NCBI GenBank assembly: GCA_003132445.1
Contig: PKXU01000049.1
Location: forward strand, 6,816-70,815
DNA from: Acidobacteriaceae bacterium
GTDB lineage: Bacteria > Acidobacteriota > Terriglobia > Terriglobales > Acidobacteriaceae
Length of the DNA: 64,000 nt
Direction of reading: 5' to 3'
A program made the position numbers and the translations under genes. This document shows, piece after piece, positions 17,860-25,734 of this stretch. Each line of letters opens with the position of its first letter. Position 1 is the stretch's first letter. The notes under the pieces are model-generated. The model saw only the letters and a list, made by a program, of their open reading frames with translations, searched no databases and had not been told where the DNA came from.

Positions 17860-19620
17860 CTACTGTGGTTTCTTTGCGCACTCCTCCACTGCAACACCCG
17901 ACCCCTCTTCTAAGGTGTGAATCTGATCCACCTGCAGACTTGCAAAGCGCTCCGTCAACCCGCTCGGCCAGCGAACTTCAACCCAATCGATTTTCACTGC
18001 CGATCCCAGGCCGAAGTGCACTCGCATATCACTGTTGGAGATATAACTGGAACCGCTGCGAACTTCATCCACCAGAATTCGCGACGCCGTCTTCACTCGC
18101 ACGCGCGCTCCGATTCCATCTCGGTTCGATTTAATTCCCACAGTATGAATGGCGATCCAATGATTCGTGTTGCGAACCTGATTGACCAATAGACTCGGTT
18201 CGGCATTCATGTTGCTGATCAAGATCGACTGTTTGCCATCGTTCCACAAGTCCCCAACGGCAAGCCCGCGCGAAGACGCCAGCGTCGTGATCCCCGAGCC
18301 TGCCGTAGCGGAGATGTCAGCGAATGTTCCGTCACCGTTGTTGCGATAAAGAATTCTCGGCTCTTTGTAGCTGCTGCCCAGGTGCTGGCTGTCGACCTCC
18401 GGATAAACGTGGCCGTTCACCAGAATCAAGTCCGGCCAGCCATCATTGTCCATATCGAAGAACATAGTTCCCCATCCGAGATATTGCGTGTAAAGCCCCA
18501 AGCCGGCCGCCGCCGTCGCGTCAGTGAAGGTGCCATCGCCATTGTTCTTATAGAGCGTGGAAGTGTCGTCGGAAAAATTGGTTTTGAAAATGTCGAGGTG
18601 GCCATCGCCATTGTAATCAGCGACGGTTGAGCCCATCCCTGCTTGCTCGCGCCCGTCCTCATTGAAGGCTGCGCCGGCGGTCACGGCGACATCGGTAAAA
18701 GTTCCGTCGTGATTGTTACGATAAAGAATGCTGGGCGTGCTGTCGCAGGCGATGAAAATGTCGGGCCATCCGTCTTCATCGAAATCGAGCGTCGAGACGC
18801 TGAAGGCGTAGTGGCCGTCAGTACGGTCAATATGAGCCTTAGTCGTAACATCCTCAAACGTTCCGTCGCCGCGATTGTGATAAAGAATATTCTTCGCGCC
18901 GGCTAGCCCGCGCGGCCCGCACATCACCGGAACTCCTTTCCACATGCATGTGGGGCGTTCGCCTGGAGCGGGCGCCGTCGCTAAATCAAAGTCGACATAA
19001 TTCGCCACAACGAGATCGAGACGGCCGTCGCGATCGTAGTCTACAAATGCGCAACCCGTGCCCCAGGCCTTGCCTGATCCGGCTACGCCCGCTTTCTCGG
19101 CAACCTCAGTGAACACGCCATGCTGATTATGGTAGAGGCGATTCTTTCCGTAGTATGTAATGTAGAGATCTTCCCATCCATCGTTGTCATAATCGCCAAC
19201 GCAAACGCCCTGTCCCCAGCCGGTCGCAGTTAGACCAGCCTTGGCTGTGACGTCGGTGAAAGTTCCATCATGATTATTGCGATAGAGGCGATTGCTCGGG
19301 CCCTGACCCGCAGGAAATCCTTCCAGCCTTGTACCGTTCACCAGGAAAATATCGGGCCAGCCATCATTGTCATAATCGAAAATCGCTACGCCAGTTCCGG
19401 TAGTTTCGATGATGTATTTCTTGGTGTCGAGGCCGCCGAATATATTCTTTGCAGTCAGGCCGGCTTTCGCGGCAATGTCAGTGAAAGTCGCGATGGGAGC
19501 CGGTTGCGTTACAAGCGGCTTCGCCTGCTCCGCGTACATATTCACAGCCCAAAGCATCATAGCTCCGCAGGCGAACGCTCGGCAAAAAAGGTGAATCGCT
19601 AGAAACAGAGGAGTTCGCAT
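17860..19620 (-). CDS. CRTAC1/ASPIC-UnbV protein with FG-GAP repeats, Sec-type signal
   Basis: 586 residues, a clear paralogue of the convergent gene at 16026-17858, with the same repeat order (DYDNDGWPD, DYDNDGWED, DYDRDGRLD, DFDEDGWPD, DYNGDGHLD, DMDNDGWPD) and the same ASPIC/UnbV C-terminus (RDGIGARVRV, DEVRSGSSYISNSDMRV). Its N-terminus is an ordinary Sec-like hydrophobic signal (MRTPLFLAIHLFCRAFACG) with no twin arginine, so the paralogues may use different export routes. The stop at 17860-17862 is one base from the partner's stop, leaving no room for a terminator between them. Confidence 0.88.
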   Translation of the reverse strand: MRTPLFLAIHLFCRAFACGAMMLWAVNMYAEQAKPLVTQPAPIATFTDIAAKAGLTAKNIFGGLDTKKYIIETTGTGVAIFDYDNDGWPDIFLVNGTRLEGFPAGQGPSNRLYRNNHDGTFTDVTAKAGLTATGWGQGVCVGDYDNDGWEDLYITYYGKNRLYHNQHGVFTEVAEKAGVAGSGKAWGTGCAFVDYDRDGRLDLVVANYVDFDLATAPAPGERPTCMWKGVPVMCGPRGLAGAKNILYHNRGDGTFEDVTTKAHIDRTDGHYAFSVSTLDFDEDGWPDIFIACDSTPSILYRNNHDGTFTDVAVTAGAAFNEDGREQAGMGSTVADYNGDGHLDIFKTNFSDDTSTLYKNNGDGTFTDATAAAGLGLYTQYLGWGTMFFDMDNDGWPDLILVNGHVYPEVDSQHLGSSYKEPRILYRNNGDGTFADISATAGSGITTLASSRGLAVGDLWNDGKQSILISNMNAEPSLLVNQVRNTNHWIAIHTVGIKSNRDGIGARVRVKTASRILVDEVRSGSSYISNSDMRVHFGLGSAVKIDWVEVRWPSGLTERFASLQVDQIHTLEEGSGVAVEECAKKPQ

Positions 19621-19783
19621 GAGTCCAGTCGATGTTAGGGTTCGGCTTGAGTGGGGGTCAAGCGGGGTTGGTAAATCAGTTGGTCGACCGACGCGAGGAG
19701 CGATTCTAATCAGGGGTCTGAATCAGGAAGATGTGCAACGACGCGTAAGTGAATTGCATTCTTTCATTTGCCAGCCATTTATT

Positions 19784-19796
19784 CTATATTGTATAG
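19784..19796. promoter_or_regulatory. Palindromic operator candidate for the PadR gene
   Basis: CTATATTGTATAG has perfect 5-bp arms (CTATA/TATAG) around TTG. It ends 3 bp before the padR-type ATG and contains TATATT (19785-19790), a plausible -10 element. PadR regulators commonly bind such AT-rich palindromes at their own promoters. The position implies a very short or absent leader and direct occlusion of RNA polymerase. Confidence 0.5.
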
Positions 19797-19799
19797 GTA

Positions 19800-20132
19800 A
19801 TGACGGAACGCGACTATCTGGGAGAATTCGAGCACATGATCGTACTGGCGCTTCTGCGCCTGGAAGATCACGCCTACGGGGTGACGGTGCGACAGGAAAT
19901 TGAATTCCGCACGGGACGCGAAGTCTCGATCGGTGCGGTCTATGCCACGCTTGCCCGCCTGGAGAGCAAAGGATATGTGCGGTCGCGCAATGGCGATCCG
20001 ACACCGGAACGCGGAGGGCGTTCGAAACGTTTCTTTCGAGTTACGGCTAAGGGATTGAACGCCGTGAACCGCACGCAACGTGCACTTCAGAGCATGATTC
20101 AGGGACTGGACCTGGCCGGGAGCTATTCATGA
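19800..20132 (+). CDS. PadR-family transcriptional regulator
   Basis: 110 residues, a small winged-helix protein. The PadR signature is visible in FEHMIVLALLRLEDHAYGVT, REVSIGAVYATLARLESKGY and RSKRFFRVTAKGL. These regulators usually repress their own operon and are released by small molecules or stress. The ATG has no real Shine-Dalgarno, which fits a leaderless transcript from the overlapping palindromic promoter. Its TGA overlaps the ATG of the next gene (ATGA), so the two are normally co-translated. In this type of bacterium a padR gene commonly precedes a membrane protein with the 'permease prefix' motif, as here. Confidence 0.92.
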   Translation: MTERDYLGEFEHMIVLALLRLEDHAYGVTVRQEIEFRTGREVSIGAVYATLARLESKGYVRSRNGDPTPERGGRSKRFFRVTAKGLNAVNRTQRALQSMIQGLDLAGSYS

Positions 20133-20763
20133 CGTCGCAACAGCATTTCTTTCGGCCGCCGCGTGTAGCGTCTGGCTTCTGAATCTGATCGCCTGTCCCG
20201 GCGAGGAAGCCATAATTGGTGATTTGCTCGAAGAGTTTTCTCCGCTCGCCTCGAAATCTGGAATCTCCTTCGCCCGTGCGTGGTATTGGCGGCAGACTGT
20301 AAAAACCGTTGCGCATGTCTTCGTCGCTGGATTCCGTGGCGCCCCTGGGTCGATCACTGCAGTTGTTCTTGGCGGATATATCCTGCACCGGTTCGTCTTC
20401 GGGTTGCCCGAAAAGCTGCTTTCGGCGCTCACCGAACGATATCTTCCATTTTGGTCGACTCACTTCCACGCTTACCTATGGCTTCTGACCGGGACATCAA
20501 TCGAACTTATTCTTGCGTCCGTTTTTGTTGGTTGTATGGTCGGGTTGGCCGCCAAGGGACGCGAATTGGTCGCCGCAGTCCTGTTAGCCTTTATATTCTG
20601 CGGATTGATCGGCGCCGCCTGGGTATGGGTAGCCTTGCATGGCTCGATTGATCTTGCGTGGATGCTATGCTCATGCGGCGATCCGATCGGAATTCTGCTT
20701 GGCGCAGCTATCGTGCGAACCCACAGACTCGCGGCGAAGCCGTTGCCTGTGGCCGTTCTTTAA
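20129..20763 (+). pseudogene. Frameshifted membrane protein, 'permease prefix domain'-like
   Basis: ATG 20129 overlaps the PadR stop and gives MTSQQHFFRPPRVASGF, then TGA at 20180. The frame ahead (+1) continues without a start as VWLLNLIACPGEEAIIGDLL, then EEFSPLASKSG and WYWRQTVKTV. Joined across the shift, the two parts recreate the known prefix motif (PPRVA-WLLNL...GDLLEEF...WYWRQ) that precedes membrane segments in PadR-linked proteins. The break lies near 20170-20178 and looks like one missing base. Downstream are three or four hydrophobic helices to residue about 210. A shorter product from TTG 20224 is possible but would lose the motif. It may be a true pseudogene, a sequencing error or a recoding site. 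Confidence 0.65.
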
Positions 20764-20877
20764 CTTTCGTTCCGATCACTTCCGAAGCGCGGCCCTGCTG
20801 CGAATTCGCCACTCCGACCTTTCATCTCAGCAAAAATCCCGGAGTTTGCACTATGATGGAGCATTGCGCATTCGGCA

Positions 20878-23571
20878 ATGGAGAAACCATACGTGGCTGA
20901 GACGGAAACTGATGGCTTAGAAGTTTTGGAAACCAGAGAGTGGGTCGATTCCCTGGATTATGTTCTTTCGCAAGGCGGACCGAACCGTGCGGGGCGCTTG
21001 CTGCAGCAGTTGGCGCTGCATGCCCGGCGAGAGGCCGGTATCAATTTGCCTTTCACGGCAACCACGCCGTACCAAAACACAATTCCTACACGGCAGCAAG
21101 CTCCGTTTCCCGGAAGTCAGGAGATGGAACGGCGCATCAAGAGCCTGGTGCGCTGGAACGCGCTCGCCATGGTGGTACGCGCCAATAAGATTCAGGAGGG
21201 CATCGGCGGACACATTTCAACTTTCGCGTCAGCTGCCACCTTGTATGAAGTAGCATTCAACCATTTTTTTCGTGCTGAAACGGAGAGCGGCGACCGCGAC
21301 ATCGTTTACTTTCAGGGTCATGCAGCACCAGGAATCTATTCTCGCGCATATCTGGAAGGTCGGATTTCGAAAGAGAAGTTGCAGAATTTCCGGCGCGAAC
21401 TAAAGCCGGGCGGAGGGCTCAGTTCTTATCCGCATCCCTGGCTGATGCCGGAGTTCTGGGAGTTCCCCACGGTTTCCATGGGGCTGGGACCGATCCAGGC
21501 CATTTATCATGCACGCTTCATTAAATATCTGGAGAATCGCGGGCTCAAGCAGTCCACCGGCGGGAAGGTGTGGGCATTTCTGGGTGACGGCGAAATGGAC
21601 GAACCCGAATCGTTGGGTTCGATCACGTTAGCGTCCCGCGAAAAACTCGACAATCTGATTTTCGTGGTGAACTGCAACTTGCAGCGGCTTGACGGTCCGG
21701 TGCGCGGCAACGGAAAAATCATTCAGGAACTGGAAGCGATTTTCCGCGGCGCGGGCTGGAACGTGATCAAAGTTATCTGGGGCACGGATTGGGATAGCCT
21801 GATTCAACACGACCGCGATGGACTGCTGGTAAGGCGATTGGGAGAAATCAGCGACGGGCAGTATCAGAAATATTTTGTCGAAAGCGGTGCGTATTTTCGG
21901 CAGAATCTTTTTGGCAGCGATCCGCGCCTGCTGAAAATGGTGGAGCATTTGTCTGACGATCAACTGGCGCGCATGCGCCTGGGCGGACACGATCCCATCA
22001 AGGTGCACGCGGCGTATCGCGCCGCGGTCGATCATGTCGGGGCGCCGACGATTATTCTGGCCAAGACGATCAAGGGCTATGGGCTAGGTGAAGCTGGTGA
22101 AGGAAGGAACATTACGCACCAGCAGAAAAAATTGAACGAAGATGAGTTGGAATTGTTCCGCTCACGATTTGGAATTCCGATTCCGGACGACGAACTGCAT
22201 GAGGCGCCGTTTTACCGGCCCAGCGACGACAGTGCCGAAATCAAATACATGCAGGCGCGCCGCCAACAACTCGGCGGATACATGCCGACGCGCAAGGTCA
22301 GAGCCGCGGCGTTGAAGTCGGTTCCCGATTCGCACTTTGAGGAATTTTACAAAGGTACCGAAGGGCGTGAAGTTTCGACCACCATGGTCTTCGTTCGCTT
22401 GCTGGCGAAATTGCTGCGCGACCCTGAACTAGGCAAACTGATCGTCCCCATTGTTCCTGACGAAGCCCGAACGTTCGGCATGGAAGGATTATTCCGGCAG
22501 GTGGGAATTTATTCCAGCGTGGGCCAGAACTATGAACCCGTCGATATGGATACGCTGCTTTACTACAAAGAAGCGAAGAACGGGCAAATTCTCGAAGAAG
22601 GAATCACCGAGTCGGGGTCGATGTGTTCCTTCATCGCGGCGGGCACAGCGTATGCAAATCACGGAATCAATACGATTCCGTTTTTTATTTATTACTCGAT
22701 GTTCGGCTTTCAGCGAATCGGCGACTTGATTTGGGCTGCGGCCGACATGCGCTGCCGGGGATTTCTGGTGGGGGGAACGGCCGGCCGTACGACGCTGGCC
22801 GGCGAGGGCCTGCAACATCAGGATGGTCACAGTCATGTGCTCGCGCTTCCGGTGCCAAACCTGCTGGCTTACGATCCGGCTTTCGCGTACGAGATCGCCA
22901 TCATTATTCGGGATGGGATCAAGCGGATGTACGTCGATCAGGAGTCTATCTTCTATTATCTGACCGTAACCAATGAGCCGCTGCCAATGCCCGGAATGCC
23001 CGCGGAAGGAAATGTTCGCGAAGGCGTGTTGAAAGGTCTCTACCGGTTCAAGACTTCGACCAAGAGCGACGCCAAGTTGCGAGCGCAGTTGTTGGGCAGC
23101 GGCACGATCATGTACGAAGTGCTGAAAGCACAACAAATCCTGGAAGAAAAGTACGGCGTTGGGGCCGATGTGTGGAGCGTCACGAGCTATAAGCAGCTCT
23201 ATCGCGACGGCAACGATTGCGAGCGCTGGAACATGCTGCATCCCGCCGAACCCGCGAAGGTTGCTTACGTCACGCAGACTTTGAAGGATGCCGTCGGTCC
23301 ATTCATCGCCGCATCCGATTATATGAAGGTATTGCCGGAGAGCATAGGCAAGTGGGTTCCCGGGCAACTCGTCTCCTTGGGAACCGACGGGTTTGGGCGA
23401 AGCGAGAATCGCACCGCCTTGCGCGACTTCTTCGAAGTGGATGCAAAGCACATCGTACTGGCCACACTGGGCGCTCTGGCGCGAGAGAACAAGATTGGAA
23501 CAGACGTAGTGAAGCAGGCGATCCAGGAATTGGGGATCAATCCGGACAAGGCAAATCCGGCAATTAGTTGA
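20878..23571 (+). CDS. aceE: Pyruvate dehydrogenase E1 component (homodimeric type)
   Basis: 897 residues, close to the E. coli length. It decarboxylates pyruvate with thiamine diphosphate and acetylates the lipoyl groups of E2. Visible features are the N-terminal RRIKSLVRWNALAMVVRAN and GGHISTFASAATLYEVAFNH segments, the TPP motif LGDGEMDEPES (residues 235-245, ending near VNCNLQRLDGPV), and the C-terminal pyrimidine-domain block (PDEARTFGMEGLFRQVGIYS, GESMCS-like ESGSMCSFIAAGTAY). An alternative GTG start at 20893 has GGAG nine bases upstream and may be the real one. It is followed by aceF and lpd in the same direction, separated from aceF by a 290-bp repeat-rich spacer. Confidence 0.96.
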   Translation: MEKPYVAETETDGLEVLETREWVDSLDYVLSQGGPNRAGRLLQQLALHARREAGINLPFTATTPYQNTIPTRQQAPFPGSQEMERRIKSLVRWNALAMVVRANKIQEGIGGHISTFASAATLYEVAFNHFFRAETESGDRDIVYFQGHAAPGIYSRAYLEGRISKEKLQNFRRELKPGGGLSSYPHPWLMPEFWEFPTVSMGLGPIQAIYHARFIKYLENRGLKQSTGGKVWAFLGDGEMDEPESLGSITLASREKLDNLIFVVNCNLQRLDGPVRGNGKIIQELEAIFRGAGWNVIKVIWGTDWDSLIQHDRDGLLVRRLGEISDGQYQKYFVESGAYFRQNLFGSDPRLLKMVEHLSDDQLARMRLGGHDPIKVHAAYRAAVDHVGAPTIILAKTIKGYGLGEAGEGRNITHQQKKLNEDELELFRSRFGIPIPDDELHEAPFYRPSDDSAEIKYMQARRQQLGGYMPTRKVRAAALKSVPDSHFEEFYKGTEGREVSTTMVFVRLLAKLLRDPELGKLIVPIVPDEARTFGMEGLFRQVGIYSSVGQNYEPVDMDTLLYYKEAKNGQILEEGITESGSMCSFIAAGTAYANHGINTIPFFIYYSMFGFQRIGDLIWAAADMRCRGFLVGGTAGRTTLAGEGLQHQDGHSHVLALPVPNLLAYDPAFAYEIAIIIRDGIKRMYVDQESIFYYLTVTNEPLPMPGMPAEGNVREGVLKGLYRFKTSTKSDAKLRAQLLGSGTIMYEVLKAQQILEEKYGVGADVWSVTSYKQLYRDGNDCERWNMLHPAEPAKVAYVTQTLKDAVGPFIAASDYMKVLPESIGKWVPGQLVSLGTDGFGRSENRTALRDFFEVDAKHIVLATLGALARENKIGTDVVKQAIQELGINPDKANPAIS

Positions 23572-23576
23572 ATTTT

Positions 23577-23707
23577 GGGTTCGCTGAAATCGGGTCCACT
23601 GAAATCGGGTTCGCTAAAATCGTGTCCGGTAAAATCGAATCGGCTGAAACCCGACCCGCCGAAATCGGGCCGCTGAAATTGGATCCGTGAAATGGGATCC
23701 ACGATTC
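23577..23707. repeat. 15-bp tandem repeat array after aceE
   Basis: Six consecutive 15-bp units run from 23577 to 23666 with consensus near GGGTTCGCTGAAATC. They are followed by shortened, degenerate 13-14-bp units to about 23707 and then by GCGATTCG-type repeats to about 23760. The array starts six bases after the aceE stop. Because 15 is a multiple of three, an antisense frame gives a pentapeptide-like pattern (DFSEPDFSGPDFSEP), but no start or Shine-Dalgarno supports a gene. The array separates aceE from aceF in an otherwise tight operon. Confidence 0.85.
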
Positions 23708-23762
23708 GCATCCGCTGTTCCTGCGATTCGTATTCGCGATTCGAATTGGCGATTCGTATCAG

Positions 23763-23782
23763 GGCACGCCTTCAGGCGTGCC
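23763..23782. repeat. GC-rich hairpin (REP-like) in the aceE-aceF spacer
   Basis: GGCACGCC and GGCGTGCC form a perfect 8-bp stem with a TTCA loop. No T-run follows, so it is not a standard terminator. It resembles the palindromes at 53194-53210 and 54687-54706. In a transcript it could stabilise or attenuate the aceE-aceF message. Confidence 0.6.
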
Positions 23783-23860
23783 GTTAGGGCGGCATTCATG
23801 GAACGCGCCTTCAGGGGCTGCGCCACTAAAAAATAATGATCTTAGAAAAGGAACGACGCA

Positions 23861-25702
23861 GTGATTGAATTTAAACTTCCCGAACTGGGAGAAAACATTG
23901 AGCAGGGCGACCTGGTGCGCCTGATGGTTGCGCCGGGAGCGAATGTCAGCACCGGCCAGTCGGTCATGGAACTGGAGACTGACAAGGCGGTCGTGGAAGT
24001 GCCGTCATCCGTAAGCGGGACAGTTCAGGAAATTCGAGTCAAGGAAGGCGACAAGATCAAGGTTGGTCAGGTGATCTTTACGGTGGATGGAGCGGAGGGC
24101 AAACCTTCGCCCGAGCCCCCGACCCGCGCCTCCGCAGCGCAGCAAAAGCCAGTTCAGCAAGAGCCGGTTCAACAAGAAGAAGTTCAACAAGGGGAAGCAG
24201 AGCAAAAGCATCCTGAGTCTGCATCTTCCCCAGCGCCGGCAGCAGCCAAACTGGGTACAACTTCTGCCGCGGCCGCTCCGGTCACTCCTGCACCCGCTTC
24301 TGCCTCAACCGCGTCGCCTAAGTCTGGAGCCAGCGAATTCAAGCTTCCCGAACTCGGCGAAAATATTTCTCAAGGCGAGCTGGTTCGTTTGATGATCTCG
24401 CCCGGCACGAAAGTTTCGGAAGGTCAGCCGGTGATGGAATTGGAGACGGATAAGGCCGTGGTCGAAGTGCCGTCCTCTGTGAGCGGCGTAGTCAAGGATG
24501 TCAAAGTAAAAGAAGGCGAGAAGATCAAAGTTGGACAGGTAATTTTTACACTGGAAGGCGGACCTGCGGTCCAAACCGAAACCACACGCGCGCGGAATGC
24601 TCCCGTGGAACATGTTTCGGGTCAGCACGGAGCGCGTCTGGCGTTTCAGGCGGCGATTAAGGCCGAAGGCAAAACGGAAGAGCAGGCCTTGCCGCCCGAT
24701 CAACCGCAGTTCACGTCATCTCCCTTCAATATGCCGGCGCAACTTGGCAAGGTGGCAGGCACTGAAAACCGCCAGGCCATTCCAGCTGCGCCGCACGTCC
24801 GGCGCTTCGCCCGCGAGGTGGGCGTTGATATCTACGAAGTGAAGGGCACTGGACCCGGCGGCCGCATCAGCGAAGATGACGTCAAGGCTTACGCGAAAGG
24901 ACTGCTGTCCGCAGTGGCTGTGGCCGCTCAGGCTCCTCCGCGCGCTGGCCACTTCGCACAGCCGCTGCTTCCAGATTTCGCGAAGTGGGGCAAAGTTGAA
25001 CGCGTCTCCATGCGCGGAGTTCGCCGGAAGACTGCGGAGCATCTGGCGGAAGCCTGGAACACGATTCCGCACGTCACGCAACACGACCGCGCGGACATCA
25101 CAGAGCTGGAACATTTGCGGGCGCGCTTTGCTCCCAAGGCGGAAGAAGCCGGCGGCAAGATGACGGTGACGGCGATTGCTCTGAAAGTCTGCGCGGCGGC
25201 GCTCAAAGTGTTTCCCCAGTTCAATGCCAGCATCGACCTTGAGAAAGAACAAATTGTCTACAAGCAATACATCAGCATTGGCGTTGCCGCCGATACCGAT
25301 CGAGGACTTCTGGTGCCGGTTATACGCGATGTCGACAAGAAAAACATTGTCGAACTGGCGGTCGAGTTGTCGCAACTGTCCAAAAAAGCTCGAGACAAGA
25401 AACTCACTCCCGCTGACATGGAGGGCGGGACATTCACAATCACCAATCTCGGCGGCATTGGCGGCGTGGGGTTCACGCCCATCGTAAATTATCCTGAGGT
25501 CGCAATCCTCGGACTATCGCGGTCGCGCATGGAGCCGGAGTGGATCCCGGACAAGGACGGCGGCAAATTCGAGCCCCGCCTGATTCTGCCGCTGTCGCTC
25601 TCCTATGATCACCGTCTGATTGACGGGGCCGATGCAGCCCGATTCCTACGATGGATCGCGGAAGCGTTTGAACAGCCGTTCCTGCTATCCGTCCAAGGAT
25701 AA
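23861..25702 (+). CDS. aceF: Dihydrolipoamide acetyltransferase E2 of pyruvate dehydrogenase, two lipoyl domains
   Basis: 613 residues from GTG 23861, with GGA nine bases upstream. Two lipoyl domains lie at about 1-77 and 155-235; each has ELETDKAVVEVPSS, giving lipoyl lysines K42 and K198. Each is followed by an Ala/Pro/Gln-rich linker. The peripheral subunit-binding domain is near AAPHVRRFAREVGVDIYEV and GTGPGGRISEDDVKAY. The C-terminal acyltransferase domain ends with SYDHRLIDGADAARF, including catalytic H584 and D588. It transfers acetyl groups from E1 to CoA and forms the complex core. The Lpd gene follows after 32 bp. Confidence 0.96.
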   Translation: MIEFKLPELGENIEQGDLVRLMVAPGANVSTGQSVMELETDKAVVEVPSSVSGTVQEIRVKEGDKIKVGQVIFTVDGAEGKPSPEPPTRASAAQQKPVQQEPVQQEEVQQGEAEQKHPESASSPAPAAAKLGTTSAAAAPVTPAPASASTASPKSGASEFKLPELGENISQGELVRLMISPGTKVSEGQPVMELETDKAVVEVPSSVSGVVKDVKVKEGEKIKVGQVIFTLEGGPAVQTETTRARNAPVEHVSGQHGARLAFQAAIKAEGKTEEQALPPDQPQFTSSPFNMPAQLGKVAGTENRQAIPAAPHVRRFAREVGVDIYEVKGTGPGGRISEDDVKAYAKGLLSAVAVAAQAPPRAGHFAQPLLPDFAKWGKVERVSMRGVRRKTAEHLAEAWNTIPHVTQHDRADITELEHLRARFAPKAEEAGGKMTVTAIALKVCAAALKVFPQFNASIDLEKEQIVYKQYISIGVAADTDRGLLVPVIRDVDKKNIVELAVELSQLSKKARDKKLTPADMEGGTFTITNLGGIGGVGFTPIVNYPEVAILGLSRSRMEPEWIPDKDGGKFEPRLILPLSLSYDHRLIDGADAARFLRWIAEAFEQPFLLSVQG

Positions 25703-25734
25703 CGCATTCAAAAAAATCTCGAAAGAACACCTTA

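Noticed and set aside
22489-23451. 320-codon minus-strand frame inside aceE
   Set aside because: Shadow of a highly conserved gene; no family resemblance and no ribosome site.
23319-23711. Minus-strand frame with pentapeptide-like DFSEP/DFSGP repeats
   Set aside because: The pattern is a by-product of the 15-bp DNA array; it lacks a ribosome site and runs into aceE antisense.
23577-23760. CRISPR array after aceE
   Set aside because: Units are contiguous 15-mers without spacers and no cas genes are present.
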